From NCBI RefSeq assembly GCF_014836545.1, contig NZ_JACSQS010000003.1:224093-288092 (forward strand): a stretch of 64,000 bases of DNA, read 5' to 3'. A model generated the notes under the pieces. That model was given only the letters and a program-made list of their open reading frames with translations. It searched no databases and was not told the DNA's origin. Source of the DNA: Stenotrophomonas lacuserhaii (lineage in GTDB: Bacteria; Pseudomonadota; Gammaproteobacteria; Xanthomonadales; Xanthomonadaceae). Position numbers and translations under genes: made by a program. Every line of letters starts with the position of its first letter. Position 1 is the stretch's first letter. Shown here one piece after another: positions 24,613-34,135 of the stretch.

Positions 24613-27216
24613 ATGAACGACCGCATTGGCAAGTGTGTTCACGCTCCGAAAGCCTTTTCGCCATTGGCATCTGCAGTAAACGTGGCGCTGGCGACCGCCC
24701 TGCTGGTCACCAGCACGGGAGCGCTGGCACAGGACAGTCCGGCCACGCCCGAAGCGGCCACCAACCTGGACACCGTGTCGGTGCTGGGCAGCCGCACCAA
24801 ACCACGTACCGTGTCCTCCTCGGCGGTACCGATCGACATCATCAGCGGTGAAGAATTCCGCAACCAGGGCGCTACCGATGCGCTGGACCAGCTGAAGGTG
24901 CTGGTGCCCTCCTTCAACGTCAGCACCATTCCCATCGATGACGCTGCCAGCCTGGTACGCCCAGCCAACCTGCGCGGCCTGCCGCCGGACAACACCCTGC
25001 TGCTGGTCAACGGCAAACGCTTCCACCGTGCGGCGGTGATCACCTTCCTCGGCCATGGCCTGTCCGACGGTGCGCAGGGTCCAGACCTGTCGGTATTCCC
25101 ATCGTTGGCGCTGGAACAGGTGGAGGTGCTGCGCGATGGCGCCGCCGCCCAGTACGGCTCGGACGCCATCGCCGGGGTCATCAATTTCGGTCTGAAGAAG
25201 CTGCGCGAAGGCGGCACCGCCGAAGTGTTCACCGGCAAATACTACGAAGGCGACGGCCTGACCACGCAGTACTCGGCGCAGATCGGCCTGCCGCTGACCG
25301 AACGCGGGTTTGCCACGCTGACCGCCGAATGGCGCAACGCCGATGACACCTCGCGCAGCGTGCAGCGTGACGACGCCGCCGCCGCGATCGCCGCGGGCTA
25401 CCCCGGGGTCGGCCAGCCGGCGCAGGTGTGGGGCTCGCCGAAGATCGATGACGACTTCAAGCTGGTCTACAACCTGGGCCTGTCCACCGACAACGTGGAC
25501 TTCTATCTGTTCGGCAACCATGCCAAACGCGACGTGGACGGCGGCTTCTACTACCGCGATCCCACCTCGCGCTCCGGCGTGTATTCCAACGATGGCGGCG
25601 ACACCCTGCTGGTCGGCAACCTGACCGGCGCCGGTGCCTGCCCTTCCATCGCCCTGCGCGACGGCAGCGGCACCCTGCTGCCGTACGCCGGCGTCAGTGC
25701 AGCGGTCGCGGCCCTGCCCGCGAACTGCTACACCTTCCTGTCCAGCCTGCCGGGCGGCTTCACCCCGCGCTTCGGCGGGTCGCTGGAAGACACCTCGGTA
25801 TTCGCCGGCGCCAAGGGCACCTGGGAGGACTGGTACTGGGACGTCAGCGGTTCCTGGGGCCGCAACGAGATCGACTTCACCATCTACAACACGGTCAACG
25901 CCTCGATGGGCCCGGTGCAGCCGGCTGGCCTGTCGTTCAAGCCCGGCGGCAACACCCAGACCGAAAAGAACCTCAACGTGGATGTCAGCCGCGATATCGC
26001 CACCGGCTTCAGCAGCCAGCCCCTGCGCCTGGCGATGGGCGCGGAATGGCGCGAGGAAAGCTTCACCATCAGTCCCGGTGACGGCCCGTCCACCGCCATC
26101 GGCCCGCTGACCCAGCAGGGCTTCGCGCTGGGCTCCAACGGCTTCAACGGCTTCAGTGCGCGCACCGCCGGCACCTTCGACCGTCGCAACTGGGCCGCCT
26201 ATGCGGACCTGGAAGCGCAGCTCACCGAACGCTTCCTGCTGGCCGGCGCGCTGCGCTACGAAGATTACGATTCGTTCGGCAGCACCACCACCGGCAAGCT
26301 CACCGGCCGCTTCGACTTCACTGAAAACTTCGCCGTGCGCGGTGCCTACAACACCGGCTTCCGTGCCCCCACTCCCGGCCAGGCCAACATCAGCCAGATC
26401 AGCACCGTGTTCGGGGGGACGGCGCTGGAAGACATCGCCACCCTGCCCCCTACCGATCCGATCGCCCAGCTCAAGGGCGCCCAGCCGTTGACCCCGGAAG
26501 AGTCGAAGAACGTCTCGCTGGGGGCGGTGTGGACGCAGGGCGACTGGCTGTTCACCGTGGACGGTTACCAGATCAAGGTGGAGGATCGCATCGCACTGAG
26601 CACCAGCTTCGCGGTGACCCCGGCCGAACGCGCCGCGCTGGTGGCCGGCGGCAATCCGGAAGCGGCATCGATTTCCCAGGTCACCTATTTCGGCAACGCC
26701 TTCGACACCACCACCACCGGCGTGGACGTGGTCACCAGCTACCGCAGCGATCATTTCGGTGGCACCACCACCTACGCGCTGGCCGCCAACTGGAACCGCA
26801 CCGAAGTGGACCGCTTCGATACCGACTTCATCGATGCCGCCCGCGTCTACAAGCTGGAAGAGTCGCTGCCGCGCACCAAGGGCTACTTCAGCGTCAACCA
26901 CCAGCGCCAGGTCTTCCATGCCAACCTGCGCTTCAATTACTACAGCAGCTGGTACGAAGACCACCTGGACAGCGGGGTCGTCTCCGCCGAGGACGGTGGC
27001 CTGCCGATCCACGCCGGCAGCGCGCTGATCGTGGATGCCGAAGTGGGCTGGAAGTTCGCTTCCGGGCTGTACTTCAGCCTGGGCGCGCAGAACCTGTTCG
27101 ACCGGGTGCCCTCCAAGAACCCGTGGGCCGGCGTGGCCGGCGCGGAATACCCGGTGCATTCACCGTATGGCTTCAACGGCGGGTTCTACTACGCCCGGCT
27201 GGGCTGGACATTCTGA
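24613..27216 (+). CDS. TonB-dependent receptor
   Basis: Outer-membrane TonB-dependent transporter, 867 aa. A signal peptide ends near ALAQ (residue 40). The TonB box is likely LDTVSVLG (~51-58). The plug domain follows (IDIISGEEFRNQGATDALDQL, RGLPPDNTLLLVNGKR, QVEVLRDGAAAQYGSDAIAGVINF, quoted in parts), then a 22-strand barrel with repeated aromatic girdles, ending YYARLGWTF with the usual terminal Phe. Such receptors take up siderophores, carbohydrates, vitamins or peptides. No FecA-type signalling extension is seen. It is transcribed away from the BvgS-like hybrid kinase with 226 bp between, which suggests kinase control; the substrate is unknown. Confidence 0.92.
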   Translation: MNDRIGKCVHAPKAFSPLASAVNVALATALLVTSTGALAQDSPATPEAATNLDTVSVLGSRTKPRTVSSSAVPIDIISGEEFRNQGATDALDQLKVLVPSFNVSTIPIDDAASLVRPANLRGLPPDNTLLLVNGKRFHRAAVITFLGHGLSDGAQGPDLSVFPSLALEQVEVLRDGAAAQYGSDAIAGVINFGLKKLREGGTAEVFTGKYYEGDGLTTQYSAQIGLPLTERGFATLTAEWRNADDTSRSVQRDDAAAAIAAGYPGVGQPAQVWGSPKIDDDFKLVYNLGLSTDNVDFYLFGNHAKRDVDGGFYYRDPTSRSGVYSNDGGDTLLVGNLTGAGACPSIALRDGSGTLLPYAGVSAAVAALPANCYTFLSSLPGGFTPRFGGSLEDTSVFAGAKGTWEDWYWDVSGSWGRNEIDFTIYNTVNASMGPVQPAGLSFKPGGNTQTEKNLNVDVSRDIATGFSSQPLRLAMGAEWREESFTISPGDGPSTAIGPLTQQGFALGSNGFNGFSARTAGTFDRRNWAAYADLEAQLTERFLLAGALRYEDYDSFGSTTTGKLTGRFDFTENFAVRGAYNTGFRAPTPGQANISQISTVFGGTALEDIATLPPTDPIAQLKGAQPLTPEESKNVSLGAVWTQGDWLFTVDGYQIKVEDRIALSTSFAVTPAERAALVAGGNPEAASISQVTYFGNAFDTTTTGVDVVTSYRSDHFGGTTTYALAANWNRTEVDRFDTDFIDAARVYKLEESLPRTKGYFSVNHQRQVFHANLRFNYYSSWYEDHLDSGVVSAEDGGLPIHAGSALIVDAEVGWKFASGLYFSLGAQNLFDRVPSKNPWAGVAGAEYPVHSPYGFNGGFYYARLGWTF

Positions 27217-27235
27217 CCTGAGCGGAACAGAGGGA

Positions 27236-27269
27236 CAGGCGGCGGCGTGCCATGATGGGCCGCCGCCTG
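27236..27269. terminator. hairpin after the TonB-dependent receptor gene
   Basis: An 11-bp GC stem (CAGGCGGCGGC / GCCGCCGCCTG) with a 12-base loop, 20 bases past the receptor stop. It is not followed by a T run, so termination may be weak or the stem may protect the mRNA 3' end. Confidence 0.45.
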
Positions 27270-27392
27270 CCAGAGAACCGCCGCGCGGCCGGCAGATTTC
27301 AAACGAATGCTTGAAACGCGCATAACTTCGCCGAACTGGACATCAACTCCAGCTTCCGCCAGACTGCCGCCCTTTCCCGTTGTTCGGCTCCC

Positions 27393-27836
27393 ATGGCGAA
27401 ACTGCTGGTACTGCACGGCCCCAACCTCAACCTGCTCGGCACGCGCGAGCCGGGCGTCTATGGCCACACCACCCTGGCGCAGATCGACCAGGCGCTGCAC
27501 GCGCAGGGGGCGGCGGCCGGGCACGCGGTGGAAAGCCTGCAGTCCAATGCCGAACACGTGCTGGTGGACCGCATCCAGGCTGCGCGCAGTGACGGCACTG
27601 CCTTCATCCTGATCAACCCCGCTGCGTTCACCCATACCTCGGTGGCCCTGCGCGATGCGCTGGCCGCGGTGGACGTGCCGTTCATCGAAATCCACCTGTC
27701 CAATCCTCACTCCCGCGAACCCTTCCGCCAGCACAGCTATTTCAGCGACAAGGCGGTCGGTGTCATCTGCGGTTTCGGTGCCGACAGTTACCGTTATGCG
27801 ATGGATGCCGCCCTGCAGCGGTTGTCCAACGCCTGA
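27393..27836 (+). CDS. aroQ: 3-dehydroquinate dehydratase, type II
   Basis: Third enzyme of the shikimate pathway: trans-dehydration of 3-dehydroquinate to 3-dehydroshikimate. 147 aa, the normal size of the dodecameric type II enzyme. Signatures: [18 protein letters not shown] at the N-terminus (active-site Arg and Tyr on the lid), [16 protein letters not shown] (catalytic His and Asn region), [14 protein letters not shown], and [11 protein letters not shown]. It lies 62 bp before accB, and aroQ-accB-accC is a common order in proteobacteria, so the three may be one transcript. Confidence 0.97.
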   Translation: MAKLLVLHGPNLNLLGTREPGVYGHTTLAQIDQALHAQGAAAGHAVESLQSNAEHVLVDRIQAARSDGTAFILINPAAFTHTSVALRDALAAVDVPFIEIHLSNPHSREPFRQHSYFSDKAVGVICGFGADSYRYAMDAALQRLSNA

Positions 27837-27898
27837 GCTTCGAACGGGCGCCTGCGCCCTTCCCACCCCAGATAATCAAAACAGAAGAAGAGGCCCTC

Positions 27899-28381
27899 AT
27901 GGATCTGCGCAAAATCAAGAAGTTGATCGACCTGCTGGAAGAATCCAACCTCGCCGAGATCGAGATCAAGGAAGGCGAAGAGTCGGTGCGCCTGTCGCGT
28001 GCGCCGGTCGGCACCTTCGCGCAGATGGCCGTGCAGCCGCAGATGATCGCCGCGCCGGCCGCCGCTGCCGCCCCGGCCATGCCGATGCAGTCGCCGACCG
28101 AAGCCTCCACCGGTGGCACCGCCAAGCCGGGCAACGCGCTGCCGGAAGGCCACGTGCTGCGTTCGCCGATGGTCGGCACCTTCTATGCGTCGGCCTCGCC
28201 GGACAAGCCGGCCTTCGTCAGCATCGGCCAGCAGGTCAAGGAAGGCGAGACCCTGGCGATCATCGAAGCGATGAAGATGTTCAACCCGATCGAAGCCGAT
28301 GCGTCGGGCACCATCGTCGCCATCCTCGGCGAGAACGGCCAGCCGGTTGAGTTCGACCAGCCGCTGTTCGTGATCGGCTGA
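27899..28381 (+). CDS. accB: biotin carboxyl carrier protein of acetyl-CoA carboxylase
   Basis: BCCP subunit, 160 aa. It carries biotin on the Lys of EAMKMF (around residue 126) and shuttles CO2 between AccC and the carboxyltransferase AccAD in the first step of fatty-acid synthesis. The N-terminal AccC-binding helix is followed by an Ala/Pro-rich linker (~45-75), then the biotinyl domain with the thumb region [14 protein letters not shown]. The accC start is 10 bp downstream, so the pair is translationally close. Confidence 0.97.
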   Translation: MDLRKIKKLIDLLEESNLAEIEIKEGEESVRLSRAPVGTFAQMAVQPQMIAAPAAAAAPAMPMQSPTEASTGGTAKPGNALPEGHVLRSPMVGTFYASASPDKPAFVSIGQQVKEGETLAIIEAMKMFNPIEADASGTIVAILGENGQPVEFDQPLFVIG

Positions 28382-28391
28382 GGGGCCGGCC

Positions 28392-29759
28392 ATGCTCGAT
28401 AAAATCGTCATTGCCAACCGAGGGGAAATCGCGCTGCGCATCCTGCGCGCGTGCCACACCCTGGGCATCCGCACGGTGGCCGTGCACTCCACCGTCGACC
28501 GCAACCTCAAGCACGTGGCCATGGCCGACGAGTCCGTCTGCATCGGCCCGGCCGCCTCCAGCGACAGCTACCTCAACATCCCGGCGTTGATTGCCGCCGC
28601 TGAAGTAACCGACGCCCAGGCCATCCATCCCGGCTACGGGTTCCTGTCGGAAAACGCGAACTTCGCCGAACGCGTGGAAGAATCCGGCTTCATCTTCATC
28701 GGCCCCAAGGCCGACACCATCCGCCTGATGGGTGACAAGGTGGAAGCGATCCGCGCGATGAAGGCCGCCGGCGTGCCGTGCGTGCCGGGCTCGGGTGGTC
28801 CACTGGGCGATGACATCGTCGCCAACACCAAGATCGCGCGTGAGATCGGCTACCCGGTCATCATCAAGGCCTCCGGCGGCGGTGGTGGTCGCGGCATGCG
28901 CGTGGTGCATGCAGAAGCCTCGCTGAAGACGTCCATCGAAACCACCAAGAGCGAAGCCAAGGCAGCGTTCGGCAACGGTGAGGTGTACATGGAGAAGTAC
29001 CTGGAGAATCCGCGCCACGTGGAAATCCAGGTGCTCGCCGACGGCCAGGGCAACGCCATCCACCTCGGTGAGCGCGACTGCTCGATGCAGCGCCGCCACC
29101 AGAAAGTAGTGGAAGAGGCACCGGCACCAGGCATCAGCGACGAGGCCCGCGCGCAGATCGGCAAGGTCTGCGTGGAAGCCTGCATCCGCATCGGTTATCG
29201 CGGCGCCGGCACCTTCGAGTTCCTGTACGAAGACGGCCGCTTCTATTTCATCGAAATGAACACCCGCATCCAGGTGGAGCATCCGGTCACCGAAATGGTC
29301 ACCGGCATCGACCTGGTGGTGGAGCAGCTGAAGATCGCCGCCGGCCAGAAGCTGTCGATCAAGCAGAGCGACATCGTGCTGACCGGGCATGCCATCGAAT
29401 GCCGCATCAACGCGGAAGATTCGGAAACCTTCGTGCCGAGCCCGGGCCAGATCACCGCTTTCCATGCACCCGGCGGCCCCGGCGTGCGCGTGGATACGCA
29501 CATCTATGCCGGCTACCGCGTACCGTCCAACTACGATTCGATGATCGGCAAGCTGATCGTGCACGGGCCGGACCGCGAGACCGCCATCGCCCGCATGCGG
29601 GTGGCGCTGAGCGAGATGGTGGTGGATGGCATCAAGACCAACGTCGCCCTGCAGCAGCGCATCATGCGCGACAAGGGCTTCCAGGCCGGTGGACAGAACA
29701 TCCACTACCTGGAAAAGCGCCTGGCCGAGCGCAAGACCAAGTCGATCGCGCTGACCTGA
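28392..29759 (+). CDS. accC: biotin carboxylase subunit of acetyl-CoA carboxylase
   Basis: ATP-dependent biotin carboxylase, 455 aa, typical length. Biotin-carboxylase N domain at ~1-115 ([16 protein letters not shown]), ATP-grasp domain ~115-330 with glycine loop [21 protein letters not shown], and the catalytic [16 protein letters not shown] (Glu, Asn, Arg), then the C-terminal domain. Acts with AccB in the cytosol. No sign of disruption; the gene ends in a convergent arrangement with the fimbrial adhesin gene, separated by a hairpin. Confidence 0.98.
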   Translation: MLDKIVIANRGEIALRILRACHTLGIRTVAVHSTVDRNLKHVAMADESVCIGPAASSDSYLNIPALIAAAEVTDAQAIHPGYGFLSENANFAERVEESGFIFIGPKADTIRLMGDKVEAIRAMKAAGVPCVPGSGGPLGDDIVANTKIAREIGYPVIIKASGGGGGRGMRVVHAEASLKTSIETTKSEAKAAFGNGEVYMEKYLENPRHVEIQVLADGQGNAIHLGERDCSMQRRHQKVVEEAPAPGISDEARAQIGKVCVEACIRIGYRGAGTFEFLYEDGRFYFIEMNTRIQVEHPVTEMVTGIDLVVEQLKIAAGQKLSIKQSDIVLTGHAIECRINAEDSETFVPSPGQITAFHAPGGPGVRVDTHIYAGYRVPSNYDSMIGKLIVHGPDRETAIARMRVALSEMVVDGIKTNVALQQRIMRDKGFQAGGQNIHYLEKRLAERKTKSIALT

Positions 29760-29768
29760 TCGCACCCA

Positions 29769-29792
29769 GGCGCCGGCCAGCAGGCCGGCGCC
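29769..29792. terminator. bidirectional GC hairpin between accC and fimbrial gene
   Basis: Stem GGCGCCGGCC / GGCCGGCGCC, 10 bp, loop of 4. It fills most of the 38-bp gap between two convergent stops. No T tract on either side, so it may need Rho or act as an mRNA end barrier. Confidence 0.55.
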
Positions 29793-29797
29793 GAGGC

Positions 29798-30862
29798 TCA
29801 TTCGTAGCGCAGCGTCACCACCATCGCACCATTGGCCGGACCTCCGCGCACACGTTCCTCCGTCTGGTAGTAACGGGCGCGCAGCGGGATGGTGTAGCGG
29901 CCGTTGGGCGTATCGCTCAGCACCAGACCGCTCGCCCGGAACACGCCATAGCCCACCGGAGTGTCGTTCGGCAGGGCGACCTGTATTCCGACGCCCTGTG
30001 CCGGCACGGTGCCAGGCGCACGCTGCAGTGCCATGACCGACTGGGCGGCATCCAGGATCGCGGTCTGGGGATCAATGCGGAAACCGATCGCATTGGCGCG
30101 ACCCTCGCTCAACCGCTCTGCCGTGCCGCTGTTGCTGGTATGGAAGGAGCGACGCCAGCCGGGAAACACCGGGCATTGCTCCAGTGCCACGGAGAAATCA
30201 ACCCACGGCGTTGCGCTGCCAGGTCCGGTAAGCAGGCGCGCGGGATGGCTGCCCAATGGCACGGTGGCGTCGCGGACATTGCAGGTGCCGATCACGACAT
30301 TGAGCTGCCCTTGTACGTTCGCCTCATACGCCTCAAGCTCCATTCCCGGGCCCCAGCGCACCACCATTCGCGGCGTGGGCAGACTGCTGGCCAGCAGCGT
30401 ACCCGGTGAAATGGGTCCGGTCTTGATCAGCTCGAAGGTCAGCGTCGGCAGAATGTCGCGCCGGAGGTAACCTGCGCCCAAGGAATCGCTGACGATGACA
30501 TCCGGCACCGTTTTGGACGCTCGCCACCAGCGGATCGCAACGCCGGGAATGCGCGTCGCGTAGAAACCAGCCCGTCCTGGTACCGGGACCCCCGGGTCAC
30601 CGATGTACTCCAGCTGCCAATCGCTGCGCCCCGTGCCGCCGCCACAGACGACCGCCCCGGGAATGGTCGCACTATGGCCGCTGTAGTAGATGACGCTTCC
30701 GACAGGCACGTCGGCCCCCACCGTGATGGTGCCCTGCAAGGGCATCGTCACGCGCTGCGGACCGGTTATTCCACCATCGTAGGTGCATGTCTGCGCCAAC
30801 GCCGGCCCCACCCAGCACAGGGCCAATGGCAACAGCAGGCGGAGTACGGAACAACGTTTCAT
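29798..30862 (-). CDS. fimbrial tip adhesin/minor pilin-like protein
   Basis: Secreted fimbrial protein, 354 aa, of the chaperone-usher type. Signal peptide residues ~1-23 (LLLPLALCWVGPALA), then an N-terminal receptor-domain-like half with Cys pairs, and a C-terminal pilin-like half that ends GAMVVTLRYE, the alternating hydrophobic donor-strand groove ending in an aromatic penultimate residue. ATG 30862 follows GGTGATG; an ATG six bases earlier is possible. A damaged close relative lies directly upstream (30990-31446) with a near-identical 3' end, and a PapD-like chaperone gene farther up. No usher or major pilin is present, so this protein may be assembled by a system elsewhere or be an orphan. 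Confidence 0.75.
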   Translation of the reverse strand: MKRCSVLRLLLPLALCWVGPALAQTCTYDGGITGPQRVTMPLQGTITVGADVPVGSVIYYSGHSATIPGAVVCGGGTGRSDWQLEYIGDPGVPVPGRAGFYATRIPGVAIRWWRASKTVPDVIVSDSLGAGYLRRDILPTLTFELIKTGPISPGTLLASSLPTPRMVVRWGPGMELEAYEANVQGQLNVVIGTCNVRDATVPLGSHPARLLTGPGSATPWVDFSVALEQCPVFPGWRRSFHTSNSGTAERLSEGRANAIGFRIDPQTAILDAAQSVMALQRAPGTVPAQGVGIQVALPNDTPVGYGVFRASGLVLSDTPNGRYTIPLRARYYQTEERVRGGPANGAMVVTLRYE

Positions 30863-30989
30863 GGTCATCACCAGACAGGACAAGAAGAAATCGTCGCAAA
30901 AGGCCCGACTGGATCGAATTCTCCGCTGCGGGCCCGCCATGCGACATCGGATCGGTCGGAATCATGGCGCTGAGGCGAACCTGCAGCGC

Positions 30990-31446
30990 TCATTCGTAAC
31001 GCAGCGTCACCACCATCGCGCCATTGGCGATGCTTGTTGAAGGTCACACGCAGAGGGGCGGTACCGACGGTGTAGTCACCCGGATCGAACGGGAAATTGG
31101 TTCCGGCGTACCACACCGCAATGCCGACGCCGGGAATGGAGGTCTTGTAGATCCCGGGCAACGCCGATGGTTCGCCCGGGACCCCTATGTAGCCATTCTC
31201 CCGCTGCACACGACCGGGTCCACCCGTACACCTGATGAAAGCACCTGAGCCGCTGTTATGCCCTGCGGTATAGATCTCCGTGCCGTCCGGCACATCGGCT
31301 CCCACGGTGATCGTGCCCTGGAGGGGCAGGATTATCTGGAACGGCGTCGGCCATTCAGAGGGATGTTCGCAGCTCTGCGCCAACGCAGAACCTGCGTTGC
31401 ACAACGCCAGCGCGGTCAGCAGCCGGTAGAAAAGAATCTGCTTCAT
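30990..31446 (-). pseudogene. truncated fimbrial adhesin paralogue with internal deletion and frameshift
   Basis: Copy of the adjacent adhesin gene that has lost its middle. The first ~125 codons are intact: signal peptide, then LPLQGTITVGADVPDG, shared with the downstream gene (LQGTITVGADVPVG). After TFNKH, at about 31030, the sequence jumps to the last 38 bases of the adhesin gene (the stretch encoding ANGAMVVTLRYE and stop), but in the wrong frame, so translation runs on out of frame to about 30868. Compared with the intact neighbour about 190 codons are gone. The 38-base end is nearly identical to 29800-29837. This shows recombination or deletion in a tandem duplication. It may still express a secreted N-terminal domain. 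Confidence 0.75.
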
Positions 31447-31548
31447 GTCATCACCAGTTGTGAAGTAGGCCGGGCGTCGACCGGGCCCGCTCATCAGGAG
31501 TGTCCCCAACCCCCGCCATACACGACATCGGATGGGTCTGATTCCGCG

Positions 31549-31610
31549 CTGTTCGTAGCGCAATGCCACCCCTCCCTGGCCCTCCGCGCACTCGGCACGC
31601 CCCCCTCCGG
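31549..31610 (-). pseudogene. possible remnant of a third adhesin-gene 3' end
   Basis: Minus-strand sequence here resembles the end of the adhesin genes (GGGCCAGGG ... GCGCTACGAA, matching the ALRYE-type terminus), with the stop codon lost. The flank 31510-31545 also resembles the spacer between the first two copies (CGACATCGGAT-GGTC). It suggests an original tandem array of at least three adhesin genes. The rest of 31611-31751 before the chaperone stop shows no recognisable coding sequence. Confidence 0.4.
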
Positions 31611-31751
31611 TCTGCCAGCAAGGCAGCGGGTTTCACTGGCTTCACCGACCGGGCAGGCAGCGTACCGTCGAGGTCAGCCCGGCGCTTGCACAGGGTCAGC
31701 CGTTGCCGTGTGGCCTCCCATCAGATGCGTCCGAAATGCGAGGGCGCCGCC

Positions 31752-32489
31752 TCAGTTGGCCAGCGATGCGCTGGCCGGCTGCACCGCGCCGACGTCGGTG
31801 ATGGTGCTGTACTCGATACCGATCACGCCTTGCGGCCGTGTGGCAAGCCCATCCAGCGGGAACACCTGGGTGGCACGCGGCGCGACCATACCGCCTCCGG
31901 CATCAGCCGATACCTTGCCGTCGACGGTCAGCGAGATCGCCGCGAAGCTGACGTGCCACGGCGTCGGATTGTCGACCTGCACGGCCAGGCCGCCCGCACG
32001 CTGCTGCAGCGACCAGCGCAGTTGGCGATGGGCAGTGTCTGCCTCGCCGGACAATCCGGCAGGACGATAGAACAGCTTGATGCGGCTGCGGAAGGCCAGG
32101 TCCAGCTTGCCCTCTGCGGCGCTGGACGGCGGGATCTCCAGCACGTTCACCCAGTACAGCGATTCGCGGTCGCCAGGCTGCGCCGGGCCGGTGAAGCGGA
32201 TGCGCACCGCCTGTCGGGCACCGGCGTCCATGCGCAGCAGGGGCGGCGTCATCACGAACGGGGCCTTGGCCTCTTCCGGCGGGGTGTCCTGGTTACCGTC
32301 ATCGATCCACAACTGCACCAGCGACGGGCGTTGCGCCTCGTTGTTCAGCCCCAGGGTGACTTCGCGCTCCTGCGCGGGATAGACAAGCCGGGTGCCGGCA
32401 ATGACCACGCCGGCTTCGGCGGCCTGCGGGCACAGCAGGACGGCTGCAAGGGCAAGGGCCGATAGTGATCGCATCACGACGGTAAGCAT
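31752..32489 (-). CDS. periplasmic fimbrial chaperone, PapD family
   Basis: Chaperone of the chaperone-usher pathway (245 aa). A signal peptide covers ~1-27 (cleaving after AEA), then an immunoglobulin-like N-terminal domain starting GVVIAGTRLVYPAQEREVTLGLNN with the conserved TRLVYP motif, the GDRESLYWVNVLEIPP stretch that forms the G1-F1 region, and SRIKLFYRP with the cleft Arg/Lys that anchors subunit C-termini. Domain 2 contains VDNPTPWHVSF. Start ATG 32489 is set by GGAG six bases before it. It escorts pilins across the periplasm; with no usher gene in reach, the locus is incomplete. Confidence 0.92.
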   Translation of the reverse strand: MLTVVMRSLSALALAAVLLCPQAAEAGVVIAGTRLVYPAQEREVTLGLNNEAQRPSLVQLWIDDGNQDTPPEEAKAPFVMTPPLLRMDAGARQAVRIRFTGPAQPGDRESLYWVNVLEIPPSSAAEGKLDLAFRSRIKLFYRPAGLSGEADTAHRQLRWSLQQRAGGLAVQVDNPTPWHVSFAAISLTVDGKVSADAGGGMVAPRATQVFPLDGLATRPQGVIGIEYSTITDVGAVQPASASLAN

Positions 32490-32630
32490 GGGTTTCTCCG
32501 ACGGGACAGTGCCGCCGGGGACCACGCGGGCCGACACTGCAGATGTCGCCATTAGAGCCCCCTCACGCCATCCTGCGGAATAGGACGCGACCGATGAAGG
32601 GGCGCCAACCGGCCGCCCCTCTGCGCCGCA

Positions 32631-33005
32631 TCAGCGACGCTCTGTCACGCGTGCGGGAACCTGGCTGCCCGCCAACGGACGTACGCCATTGGGCGAAGAC
32701 GGGTCGACGATCACCATGGTTTCAGTGGAGCCATCCGGCCACACCACCTGGAAGGTGCTGCCCGCCGGCAGCGAGGTGAATGGCATGGCACTCTGCGCAC
32801 GGTACACCGCGGCAACCTGGCTGGCGCCGACACGGCGCGCTTCCGGCGTGGACTGCACCTTGGTCAGTTCCACCGCAGACAGTCGTCGGTAACGATCTTC
32901 CTGGGTATCGATCAGCAGCAGGCCGACCGCACCCGCCGAATAGGCGACGAACAGCGCCACCCAGAACCAGAATTTCGCCCCGTGCAGGATTCGACGGTAC
33001 TTCAT
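32631..33005 (-). CDS. hypothetical single-span membrane protein
   Basis: 124 aa, not recognised. One membrane helix at residues ~9-32 (FWFWVALFVAYSAGAVGLLLI in two halves) after a short basic N-terminus, then a soluble part with AGSTFQVVWPDGSTETMVIV, a beta-hairpin-like stretch. ATG 33005 overlaps the stop of the preceding gene by 4 bp (ATGA), so the two are surely co-translated. It sits between that gene and the fimbrial chaperone. Conservation outside this genus cannot be judged. Confidence 0.6.
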   Translation of the reverse strand: MKYRRILHGAKFWFWVALFVAYSAGAVGLLLIDTQEDRYRRLSAVELTKVQSTPEARRVGASQVAAVYRAQSAMPFTSLPAGSTFQVVWPDGSTETMVIVDPSSPNGVRPLAGSQVPARVTERR

Positions 33006-33991
33006 CGCCTTTTCCTCTTTCCAATCAGTTCTTCGACCCATTCGGTCATTTTTTCGGCACCCTGCCGCGATACCGCAGCGTCGTATACAAAATCAGTGAA
33101 GTCCTGCCCCTCATCCTGGCTGCAGATGCCACCGTTGGCGCAGAAGCTGTTCATCAGCACGCTGTCGCTGCCGCACGGCATGCCCAGCTCGCAGGCCGCC
33201 ACGCGCCAGGCCAGTTCGCTCAGTGCCTCGCCGGCCACCATGCCGGTCATGGCCCGGTCGCCGGACGCGCGCAGCCCCATTGCCGGGGCCAGCGCCATGT
33301 AGGCTTCCGGATCATGCGAATCGCGCACGCGCTCGACCAGGCCGCGCCGGTAGTCTTCGTCGGTCTGCAGCGGCTGTCCGTCGGCCAGCAACGAGGCTTC
33401 GGCGGCCAGGTTGCCGCCCTGCGCAGCTTGGCGGCGCTGCGCGAACACCAGTGGGTAACCCAGGCCATCACTGGCCACGAAGCCACCGCACCGTGCGGCA
33501 ACACGCTGCCGCGCGGCGGCCATGGCAGTCGATGCCCGCTCGCCCATCCCGGTCAGTACGCTGTTGTCCAGCTGGTACCCGCCGGGATCACTGGCGTACT
33601 GGCTGCAGTAGTCGTAGACCCGGCTCAGCATCCAGCGCGCCTCGACGTTGCCACTGTCGGCCTGGCCGCGCAGGCGCTGTGCGAACGCAAACAGATCGGT
33701 GTTGCCTTCCATGTCGGCGCGGATGTCCAGCGGCAGCCCGGAAGGCACGGCGTTGAGCTGAAGTTCGCTGGCCCCAAGCCGGCGTGCCAGGGCCGCAGGC
33801 AATGCCGTGGGCGTGGCCTGCGTGTCCACTGGTTGCGACATTCCTGCGTCAATCGCGGCAGGACCGGATTCCTGCGCATGCAGCAGGTGACCGCCCATGC
33901 GCATGCCCGCTGCGCCGAGCAAGGCCACGGCCGGCACCACGAGCAACCAGGTTTTAAGGGCCGGGGCAAACGCCATGAGGGGACAAGCCAT
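33002..33991 (-). CDS. hypothetical membrane-anchored protein
   Basis: About 329 aa, no recognised family. An N-terminal helix (residues ~10-32) is a signal anchor or signal peptide; the remainder is largely alpha-helical and Ala-rich, with scattered Cys (DYCSQY, ARCGGF, AACELGMPCGSD, FCANGGICSQ) suggesting disulfides and a periplasmic location. The helical, repeated NLAAEASLLADG and YMALAPAMGL segments are weakly reminiscent of Sel1/TPR-type repeats. The start may be ATG 33991 or ATG 33976; neither has a clear ribosome site. Coupled by a 4-bp overlap to the 124-aa membrane protein, divergent from prmA. Confidence 0.55.
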   Translation of the reverse strand: MACPLMAFAPALKTWLLVVPAVALLGAAGMRMGGHLLHAQESGPAAIDAGMSQPVDTQATPTALPAALARRLGASELQLNAVPSGLPLDIRADMEGNTDLFAFAQRLRGQADSGNVEARWMLSRVYDYCSQYASDPGGYQLDNSVLTGMGERASTAMAAARQRVAARCGGFVASDGLGYPLVFAQRRQAAQGGNLAAEASLLADGQPLQTDEDYRRGLVERVRDSHDPEAYMALAPAMGLRASGDRAMTGMVAGEALSELAWRVAACELGMPCGSDSVLMNSFCANGGICSQDEGQDFTDFVYDAAVSRQGAEKMTEWVEELIGKRKRR

Positions 33992-34135
33992 TGACAGGCA
34001 AGGCAGGAACGCGAGTCTACCAAGGGGATTGTCGCCTGTCTGGCCCGCCGCATTCATTCTCCGCAGCCCTTGAGATGGCTGCCGCCGTCCAGGATCGACT
34101 AGCATTCCCTTCTTTGCCGGACCTCGCCTGCCACC

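Noticed and set aside
24586..27159. 857-codon antisense frame across the TonB receptor gene
   Set aside because: Mirrors the codon bias of the receptor; lacks any motif and has no ribosome site; the plus-strand receptor is clear.
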